Assembly (NCBI RefSeq): GCF_905220565.1
Contig: NC_059399.1
Span: 7,223,501-7,287,500 of the forward strand
Length of the DNA: 64,000 nt
From: Melitaea cinxia
Lineage: Eukaryota > Arthropoda > Insecta > Lepidoptera > Nymphalidae
Direction of reading: 5' to 3'
Position numbers and translations under genes: made by a program. The notes beneath the pieces were generated by a model that saw only the letters and a program-made list of their open reading frames with translations, was not told where the DNA came from and made no database searches. This document shows, piece after piece, positions 56,153 through 64,000 of this stretch (position 1 is the stretch's first letter; each line of letters opens with the position of its first letter).

Positions 56153-56163
56153 TTGTAAAGTAT

Positions 56164-56980
56164 ATTATATCTTCTAATATTGTACTATTTATGTATTCTT
56201 ATTCGATTATACTTTGCACGGTTGATATGTTTAACTTAAATCAAATGGGAGATGTTTATTAAATTACTATAACCAAATCTAAACAATATTTAGTTTTACT
56301 AGCTACACTAACCATATAATAATGAACTCGTAATCTTTCCGGGACAATGCGCGTAACTGTACAAAATAACAATATATAAATGTATATAGTGAAAACTGTC
56401 GAAAGCTCGAAAAAATAAAGTAGCTTTTCAAAGTCTAATTCCATGTACATGGACAAGGTTGCGGGATAAAGCCAGTTAATAGTAAAAACAAACCTCATAT
56501 TTAGTAATCCAAAGCTTTAATTGTAAAAGAAGTTATTCCTACGATATATTATTATTTAAACATATCGTAAAGCTTTTCATTACGCTTTCAATTCAGCTCT
56601 GCAATTTATTTGTAAAAACCTATTCATACAACATGTGCATCACTGAATTGCTTTGAAATGAAAGCACATTTTTATTATAATAAATGCTTACGAAGTACCA
56701 ATACTCTGTAATGGTTGACGGTTTAAAATTTTAAACTGATACTTAAAATGTAAAATATCAAAATCAAGCTCAAACGTTATACATTGAAACGCTTGCGAGT
56801 GAGTATAATGTTCTTGTTTTAAAGGCCCATTGTGAAGGACAGAATATAAATTAAAATAGCGTAGCGGGTGCCACAAACCTAGCGACCTTAGCGACTTTTT
56901 TTTTGCTAAAATGTAACTATACGCTCAGTCACGCTGGATTTTAATCCACATTTAATCACTGATTAATTGTTCGAAACAAA
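56164..56980. other. AT-rich gene-free stretch
   Basis: Nothing recognised. Confidence 0.4.
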
Positions 56981-57095
56981 AATGGTGCACTGAACCGATT
57001 TTTATGAAATTTTGTGTGCATATCGGGTAGCTCTGAAAATCGGCCAACATCTATTTTTCATACTCCTAAATTATAAGGGAGAAGGGATTAAGGGG
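56981..57095 (+). mobile_element. Helitron body fragment
   Basis: TTTTTATGAAATTTTGTGTG CATATCGGGTAGCTCTGAAA matches the inside of the Helitron at 38847-39155. No ends. Confidence 0.55.
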
Positions 57096-57099
57096 GCTA

Positions 57100-57480
57100 T
57101 TTTCATCGAGATCCGATGACTAATTTTTGGATAACGCGTATTTACTTAACTATTTTTTCGTCTAGTTACGTTCTATTACTTGTCCATGTAATGGTGTGCA
57201 CAATATTTGTACAGTCTGTTTCAAAAACGAGTTGTTATTCGACTTCTACAAAAGGAGCAGGTTCTTAATCCGATTGTATTTTTTTTAATGTATGTTACCT
57301 CAAAAACTTTGACTGGGTGGACCGATTTCGATGTTTGTTGTGTTGCGTGTCATGTGGTACCATTTAAATTTAACTGAGATCGGACAAGTACTTTTCAAGC
57401 TTTATCTAATAATGCCTAATTACTGTATTATAATACCTCATAACTTTTTACTGGGTGCACTGATTTTGATGTTTATTTTA
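57100..57480 (-). mobile_element. AACCGACTTC element, diverged pieces
   Basis: GATAACGCGTATTTACTTAA, TCGACTTCTACAAAAGGAGC and TAACTTTTTACTGGGTGCAC follow the element in reverse orientation, with deletions and many changes. Confidence 0.55.
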
Positions 57481-57521
57481 TAAATCAAAATCTAATCTTA
57501 TACTATTAAACGAACAATTAT

Positions 57522-57530
<9 letters not shown>

Positions 57531-57598
<68 letters not shown>
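57531..57598. repeat. (TA)n microsatellite
   Basis: About 34 TA units; shorter TA runs follow at 57605-57622. Confidence 0.95.
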
Positions 57599-57603
<5 letters not shown>

Positions 57604-57624
57604 CTATATATATATATATACATA

Positions 57625-58250
57625 TATAAAAGCGAAAGGTCACTCGTCACGATGATGATGAGAAGGTGTTCAAAGAATGTATATTTAGAAATCAACTCCT
57701 TTTTTTGGGTTAAAACGGGGGATGGTAGGTTGACCCACTCATCACGAAATCTCCAAAACTATAACACCTACAAACTTAAAATTTGGCAGGTAGGCTCCTT
57801 ATAGGGCGTAGACATCCGCTAAGAACGGATTTTACGAAACTCGACCCCTATGGGGGTGAAACGGGGGTTGGAAGTTTGTATGAAAATCCTATGTTTTTGA
57901 AGTAAGAGACTTGAAATTTAAAATGTATGTTCTATAGATGGTGAGAAGATGTCCAAATAATGTATCTTTAGAAACCAACTCCCTTTTGAGGTTAAAATGG
58001 GGGATGGTAGGTTGACTCACTCATTACGTAATCTCCGAAACTATAACACCTACATACTTGAAATTTGGCAAGTAGGTTTTGTATAGGACGTAAACATCCG
58101 CTAAGAATGGATTTTACGAAACTCGACACCTAAGAGGATAAAACGGGGGTTGGAAGTTTGTATGAAAGCCTATGTTTTTAAAGTAAGAGACGAAATTTAA
58201 AATGTATAATATAATACTCTATAGATGGTGAAAAGGAGTCCAAATAATGC
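57625..58250 (+). repeat. Two-copy tandem repeat, about 283 bp, in Helitron-like DNA
   Basis: AAATCAACTCC at about 57690 and AAACCAACTCC at about 57973 mark two copies; a third starts near 58219 (GATGGTGAAAAGGAGTCCAA). Each copy has GGGGGATGGTAGGTTGACCC and CCGCTAAGAACGGATTTTAC. The unit starts after a TATATAAAAGCGAAAGGTCA motif that resembles Helitron 5' ends. Confidence 0.8.
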
Positions 58251-58257
58251 ATCGCAA

Positions 58258-58500
58258 TCTATATATATAAAAGAGAAAGGTCACTGACTCACTCATCACG
58301 AGAACTCAAAAACCGCTGGATGGTCCATCCACCCAGGATGGACAAAGATGAAATCTAGCAGGGAGGTAGATTATAGTTAGTAAACGTCCGCTTAGAACGG
58401 ATTTTTTGATATTCCACTGCTAAGGGCGTTTGATTGGGGTTGATAGTTTGTATGAAACATATACAGCAGCTATAAGTTAGCCTGCTAGGTTATTTATACT
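58258..58500 (+). mobile_element. Helitron 5' part
   Basis: TCTATATATATAAAAGAGAA AGGTCACTGACTCACTCATC is a typical lepidopteran Helitron 5' start. The 3' end was not found, so the right limit is arbitrary. Confidence 0.5.
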
Positions 58501-58776
58501 TCAGCCGGAAAATAAAACTAAAAATGTGGTGTATAGAGGTTTTATAAAAATAACTAATAAATTATACTAAATTGTGCCTTTTAAAAAATTACTCAGCGTG
58601 ATAAGCATTTCAAATGACTGAAATAAAAAAAAATTTAGAGCGCAGTAGTCAGTGGTCGTCGTCCGAGCTACATCTGACGCCCGTTAACAATAGTTTTCAT
58701 TCAATAGTTTTGTTTCATTGCATATTGGAAAATTACTAAAATCGAAAACATCGACATTTTTTTTATTGTACGCTTA

Positions 58777-59940
58777 AACACGCCAATACGCCAACACGCC
58801 AACATGCCAAAACTCCAACACGCCAACATGCCAACACTCCAACATGTCAACACGTCAACACGCCAATACGTCAATGCGCCAACACGCCAACACGCCAATG
58901 TGCCAATACGACAACACGCCAATACGCCAACACGCCAACACGCCAACACGCCAACACGCCAACACGCCAACACGCCAACACGTCAAAACGTTAACACGCC
59001 AACAGCAACACGCCGACATGCCAATACTCCAATGTGCCAATACGCCAACACGCCAATGTGCCAATGCGCCAACACGCCAACACGCCAATGTGCCAATACG
59101 CCAACACGCCAACACGCCAATACGCCAACACGCCAACACGCCAATACGCCAACATGCCAACACGCCAATACGCCAACACGCCAATACGCCAACACGCCAA
59201 CACGCCAATACGCCAACATGCCAATACGCCAATGCGCCAACATGCCAACACTCCAATGTGCCAATACGCCAACACGCCAACACGCCGATACGCCAACACG
59301 CTAATACGCCAACACACAAACATGCCAATGTGCCAATACGCCAACACGCCAATACGCCAACACGCCAACACGCCAATACGCCAACATGCCAACACGCCAA
59401 TACGCCAACACGCCAATACGCCAATGCGCCAACACGCCAACACGCCAATGTGCCAATACGCCAACACGCCAACACGCCAACACGCCAACACGCCAACACG
59501 CCAACATGCCAACACGCCAACACGCCAATACGCCAACATGCTAATACGCCAATGCGCCAACATGCCAACACTCCAATGTGCCAATACGCCAACACGCCAA
59601 CACGCCAATACGTCAATACGCCAACACGCTAATACGCCAACACACCAACATGCCAATGTGCCAATACGCCAACACGCCAATACGTCAATACGCCAACACG
59701 CTAATACGCCAACACGCCAACATGCCAATGTGCCAATACGCCAACACGCCAACATGCCAACACGCCAATGCGCCAACACGCCAACGCGCCAACACGCCAA
59801 TACGCCAATGCGCCAATACGCCAATGTGCCAATACGCCAACACGCCAACACGCCAATAAGCCAACACGCCAACACGCCAACACGCCAATACGCCAACACG
59901 CCAACACGCCAATACGCCAACATGCCAACACGCCAATGCG
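58777..59940. repeat. 8-bp-period minisatellite, about 145 units
   Basis: Tandem 8-mers CACGCCAA with frequent variants TACGCCAA, TGCGCCAA, TGTGCCAA and CATGCCAA over 1.16 kb. Longer blocks of variants recur in the same order, so a higher-order structure exists. Because 8 is not a multiple of 3 and no 8-mer in any frame makes a stop, long open frames exist on both strands (up to 326 codons). They read as repeated RQHANTPT or CWRVGVLA and are not genes. Confidence 0.97.
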
Positions 59941-60017
59941 GATGTAGTATTTTCTCTTGTAGTCTCGTGTTAGGAATTGTGGGTGACTCTCTAACCCAAC
60001 AAACAATTCGTTAACAC

Positions 60018-60085
60018 GTAGCAAGGTCAGGTGAGAAATCAGCCGGTCGCGATGAACCGAAAAGACCGTGGTTCAAATCCTGGAT
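60018..60085 (+). other. tRNA-like or SINE-head sequence
   Basis: GACCGTGGTTCAAATCCTGG has a B-box (GGTTCAAATCC), preceded by AAATCAGCCGGTCGCGATG that might be an A-box region. A T-rich stretch follows within 20 bp. No full cloverleaf could be folded by eye; a tRNA pseudogene or SINE head is more likely than a tRNA gene. Confidence 0.3.
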
Positions 60086-60224
60086 CGATTATTATTTTTT
60101 CTTTTTTTTCTAATTGCACTAGTTATTTTTTATTTAATAATGTATGTAAAATCGAAAAATGCTATTTATATTTTATCATTATTATTTTGTAATTATTATT
60201 TTTTTGTTTTTTTTTTTTTTTGGT

Positions 60225-60465
60225 TGAAATCCCACGATCTCGCACTAAACGATTTGCTTCCTCGTTCCTAATACGCACCGCAAAAATTTGGAATGCCCTT
60301 CCGGCTTCCGTTTTTCCAACGAACTATAATTTGGGTATCTTTAAATCAAGAGTGAATAGGCATCTTCTAAGCAAGCGCGCACCACCTTAGGCAGCATCTT
60401 CACTTGCCTTCAGGTGAGATCGCAGTCAAGCGCTAGTCTAAATATTAAAAAAAAAAAAACATACA
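60225..60465 (+). mobile_element. LINE 3' end (CR1/Jockey-type)
   Basis: The frame reads RTAKIWNALPASVFPTNYNL and then FKSRVNRHLLS before a stop, the conserved C-terminal end of many CR1/Jockey-type ORF2 proteins (compare WNKLPESIQ in the LINE at 10816). A 3' untranslated piece and a poly(A) run (about 60448-60459) follow. Truncated at the 5' side. Confidence 0.75.
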
Positions 60466-60695
60466 TATAAAAATTTTAAAATTACAAATATATGATAACA
60501 AAGTATCTGATATGCATGTCACTTACAAGTGTACATAACATTTTGGAACACAATGTTTAAAAGCACAAAAAATCACAAAAAATCACAAATATTATTCATA
60601 TTTTATAAATATGTAATTCGTATTTAAATATGATTTCCAAAAACAGGATTTACTAAAAATACCGAGTTAAGCTCGGTCACCCAGGTACTACTTGT
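60466..60695. other. AT-rich spacer
   Basis: Nothing recognised. Confidence 0.35.
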
Positions 60696-61030
60696 AATGT
60701 GATTCCACTTAAATATGATTGAGGTATAATGAGTACGTTTTGAGTGATCTTTGATAATGCGTATTTATAAGATGGTTCGTACTTTGTAGCAACGCCAGCT
60801 ACCGGAATCCAGTAAAACTACTTAGGTAAATATCGATCAAATAATGTTACATGGCCACATCTACTATAACGTAGTGAGTTGTATTGCCAACTAGGGTAGC
60901 AGTTTATTCTTTATAAATGATTTTAATGATTCTTGTTTCGTGGTCCCATTTAAATTTGATTGGGATCTGATGAATAGTTTTTGAATAATCTTTGATAAAG
61001 CGTATTTACTTGACTATTTTTCGTCTATAT
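60696..61030 (-). mobile_element. AACCGACTTC element, old fragments
   Basis: Two pieces (about 60700-60780 and 60945-61030) share CCATTTAAATTTGATTGGGA and TTTGATAAAGCGTATTTACT with the element, in reverse orientation. Highly diverged. Confidence 0.45.
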
Positions 61031-61935
61031 CTTGTTTTTTTGGAAGAGTCCTAATTGGTAAACAAACCGCTGTCAATCGTAATTCACGTTTTTTCCGCAT
61101 TTATCACTCACTTTCACAACATATTAGCTTACGGACACTTGTAAAACTCCATTTACTATTTATTTCACTAAAAACAAATATCAATTTATCATTTTAAACA
61201 CATAAAAACTACAAAATACGAATTCCGACAGTACAGATAACTAATATTTTCGAATATGACATTTCAATATCTTTTTTTATAAGGCAAATAGGGATGTGGT
61301 CATAATATTTTTAGAAGTGAATGAGTATAAGTGAATGAACAGCATGAGCGATAAAATAGGCCATGTTCTTTAACTATATTTTAAAATTTCACGAATTATA
61401 ACTTGTTAAATAATATTACAGTAAAGCGATTTGTTATTTATTTGTATTTTGTTATTAATTGTTTTTTTTTCTTCTTTTTTTTATGTTGAGTGCACAAAAA
61501 AAAATGCTTACAAAATATTGCAAATGTCAATCATTTATGGTAAAGTGTTCATTGTAAGGTTATATTTTATGAATATTTCTGAATATCAATTTCATCCTGA
61601 ACATTTTTAATGCTATCCCATATAATATTAAAGTATACCACATAGCAACGGCATAAACGTTTACTGTAGTTCACAGGAAAAAATTTTGAGACTTTAGGAT
61701 GAGACTTAGGATTACCCAATGAGAGCTTCGTGGAGTACAATGTTATTATTCCTTTTTTGGATGTTAGAGAGAGTGTGCCGCCGGCGCAAGTTTTTTTATT
61801 CATAGTAAATACAAATAGTGTGACAATAATATTAATAGGGTCGACTTTTTTTAGACACAGGCGGCCCCCTTATTTTGTTGTAAATTTTATTTTTGGCATC
61901 TTTTTTACCGACCATATCACATAAACGAAATATAT
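61031..61935. other. AT-rich stretch without identified gene
   Basis: Short frames at 61567-61803 (minus) and 61730-61924 (plus) overlap each other and match nothing known to me. GGTAAACAAACCGCTGTCAA at about 61057 recurs near 63247. Confidence 0.3.
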
Positions 61936-62995
61936 AGGGGACTTTCCACTTTGTACGGGGGTTTCGGCCCCGAGTGGACAATCACTGAGAATAATAATTA
62001 TATATTAAGTTAGTAGTACTAACAAGTATGAATTAGAAAAATGATAGTTTTGTATCCAGGTGTTTCATTTTTGTTTTTTTTGTGGATAATTACAAGAAGG
62101 TTTCTGAAATAAAAAATCATTGTTTTGTTATTTTTGTTTTACTAATCGGATTCGTACGTTAACAGAATGTTATCTAAAAACTAGGCAGGTAGATTTATAA
62201 AATCTTGAAACCTTTTTCAGCCCAAAAACCAAATAATTTCATGACATGGGCACAACAACCTACTGTCCGTCGACCAACCATGCAGTTGCAATAATATTTT
62301 TTTATGGCTTCTCTGCCTGACCTTTATTGTTTACATATGAAATAAATACAAAATATATTTTCCTACTTATGAATATGCCTACTGTGTATTTTACGTCGCA
62401 GTAGTGATGAATTCTCGGTTGACGGAAAACCTTACAGTAGGTTGCTATATCACTATGAAAGCAATATGGAAGTCAAATGAATGTATGAAGCAAAAGTCTG
62501 TAGTTTAGGGTTGCCATAATAAATAATATTTTCAATAAACAAATAAATCGATTAAATCGATAATCGAATTTAATATAATTAATTGCTTGCTTTTTATTTA
62601 GTCAATAACAATGTTTCTAAAATAGTTTATTTTTCACCAAAGTTAAATGTTTTTTTTACTAAATACACTTTTATAGACTTTTTTTAGACTTTTTTCTTAT
62701 TAATTCAATTTAACAATACTTTTAATCGATTTTAACAAATAATTGATTTAAAAATATTTTAAAATCGATTGTTCGTTAATAATAATTGTTTGTTTAAGAC
62801 TGGCAACGTGTTGTAATCAAATCACCAACCGAAAATAAACTAGAAGTATATAATTAATGAATTAAAATACTTATTAAATAAACATTTCATCAGTTTATAT
62901 TGATAAAACTGCAATTCACGAATAAACATGAATTTTTGGTATATTTGTTTTTTGTATGAATTCTGTTCACGCTGGGCCAAAATGGACAGTCCCCT
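61936..62995. mobile_element. Candidate TIR element, about 1.06 kb
   Basis: AGGGGACTTTCCACTTTG at 61936 and the reverse complement of CAAAATGGACAGTCCCCT at the right edge agree at 15 of 18 positions. Both are GC-richer than the DNA inside. No frame and no clear target duplication, so this is tentative. Confidence 0.35.
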
Positions 62996-63017
62996 TTGTT
63001 GCCTTTTATGCTCGATG

Positions 63018-63215
63018 CTCGATTAATATTTTTTTTCGTAATTCTGTACGTCTACTAATTCTTAGCAAAAATATTCAATATATTATTAGGTTTTGAAATA
63101 ATTTTAGCAATATGCTAGCGTTAAATATTTGAACATAAAATGAATTTTATATGCGTCTATGTCTTACTAATTTGTTGTATTGTTCATTCATTTGCTTTTT
63201 GTGTCACTTTACTAT
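63018..63215 (+). repeat. Direct repeat, left copy
   Basis: TTTTTTTCGTAATTCTGTAC through TTTGAAATAATTTTAGCAAT to TGTTCATTCATTTGCTTTTT is repeated at 63777-63970, with about 15-20 percent changes by eye. Confidence 0.8.
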
Positions 63216-63281
63216 ATATTCCGTTTTTATGGAATAGTCCTATTTGGTAAACAAACCCCTGTCATTCGTAATTCATTGATT

Positions 63282-63599
63282 TTTATGATTAGATTTGCTG
63301 CAACTCGCTCGAAATTTCGTGACCTTACCAAGAGATGGCTCCTTGAGCAGCAAAAGTCAGAATCAAATTGGCAAAAAGTGAAGCTATCAATACTTTGATA
63401 TAGGCGGCTATAGCATTTCATCAGACAGTTGATACGAAACGCTCACTGAGCTGGATTTGTAGTAACTATGACTTTATTATAAGAAGATAAAATGATGCAG
63501 CTTGACGGAATCATGGATGCTGCATCAGAATCCCCAGGTTTCAATATCCACGTCTCTGAAGAATCTTGCGATTCATTAGGAAGTATGGACAGTTATTAG
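63282..63599 (+). other. Possible coding remnants between direct repeats
   Basis: Two short frames lie here: 63279-63398 (IRFAATRSKFRDLTKRWLLE and 16 more residues) and 63492-63599 (35 aa, starting MMQLDGIMDAASESPGFNIH and ending SMDSY). Both have a protein-like composition unlike the AT-rich flank. The second has its own ATG after an in-frame TAA. I do not recognise either; they could be remnants of an element bounded by the direct repeats. Confidence 0.3.
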
Positions 63600-63776
63600 A
63601 AAATAAAGTAAATAAATTTCTTATTGGCCTTTTATTTTGTATTTCAATATTTTACTTTACTATTGTAATGAATAAATCAGTACGTATTTTTTTAATTATC
63701 TATTCTAGTCAAAGAGCAACTAATTTCTAACAGGTTATTTATATTTAAGAAATATAAATTTGTTTATATAAAGATG

Positions 63777-63970
63777 TTCGATTTTTTTTCGTAATTTTAT
63801 ACCTTTACTAATTATTAACAAAATTATTTAATATATTATTAGTTTTTGAAATAATTTCAGCAATATGGTATCATTAAATATTTCGATGTAAAATTAATTT
63901 TACTTTGTCTATGGCTTATTGATATTGTTCATTCATTTGCTCTTTGTGTCACTTCACTAAGCTACACTAT
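63777..63970 (+). repeat. Direct repeat, right copy
   Basis: Second copy of 63018-63215, 759 bp away, close to the end of the window. Confidence 0.8.
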
Positions 63971-64000
63971 ACTCTAATTCTCTGTGGTCATAAGTACGCC

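Noticed and set aside
57498..57695. A 65-codon frame of alternating Tyr and Ile
   Set aside because: It is the TA microsatellite.
58804..60014. Long open frames up to 326 codons on both strands
   Set aside because: All lie in the 8-bp minisatellite and read the same 8-residue period in each frame; there are no starts, domains or composition of a real protein.
60018..60085. A functional tRNA gene
   Set aside because: Only a B-box is convincing; acceptor and D arms could not be paired.

Overview
This window looks like AT-rich, gene-poor nuclear DNA of a lepidopteran insect (moth or butterfly). The basis is recognition by eye of repeat types typical of that order: tRNA-headed SINEs with a GGTTCGATCCC B-box, RTE LINEs with (TGA)n tails, short Helitrons that start TC and end CTAG between A and T, and a roughly 0.6-kb repeat with AACCGACTTC ends. 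No species can be named. No host gene is certain; the best host-exon candidate is a short minus-strand piece at 53749-53941. Almost everything recognisable is transposable-element DNA of several ages, with clear nesting.

Layout. 0.25-0.46 kb: Helitron 3' fragment. 1.5-8.0 kb: a structurally intact Ty3/gypsy LTR retrotransposon with a 1569-aa Gag-Pol, LTRs that differ at 2 of 273 positions, a tRNA-Leu-type primer site and a 4-bp target duplication. 8.3-10.3 kb: RTE and SINE remnants. 10.8-13.1 kb: a 5'-truncated non-LTR element with a 638-aa reverse transcriptase frame. 13.9-16.3 kb: SINE, Helitron, RTE-derived and AACCGACTTC-element pieces.

16.3-28.7 kb is the most striking region. It holds an autonomous-type Helitron gene in three reading frames: a 19-residue repeat times 11, a cysteine-protease-like domain, a HUH Rep nuclease and a Pif1-like helicase that stops early. 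About 4 kb of it (20745-24729) is repeated as a near-perfect inverted copy (24746-28731) around a 16-bp spacer.

28.7-37.4 kb: RTE-derived short elements, a 118-bp tandem array, and a nested pair in which a dead piggyBac sits in a TTAA inside one terminal inverted repeat of a second element, and itself carries an RTE-derived insertion. 37.4-58 kb: mostly unassigned AT-rich DNA with Helitrons, SINEs and dispersed repeats. 58.78-59.94 kb: an 8-bp-period minisatellite of about 145 units. 60-64 kb: a LINE 3' end, a candidate TIR element and a pair of roughly 195-bp direct repeats.

Working relations: Gag-Pol could support the gypsy copy by itself. The RTE-derived short elements join the 5' leader and 3' end of an RTE LINE and must have moved with RTE machinery. 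The short Helitrons would depend on a Rep-helicase, but nothing here shows that the local broken gene served them.
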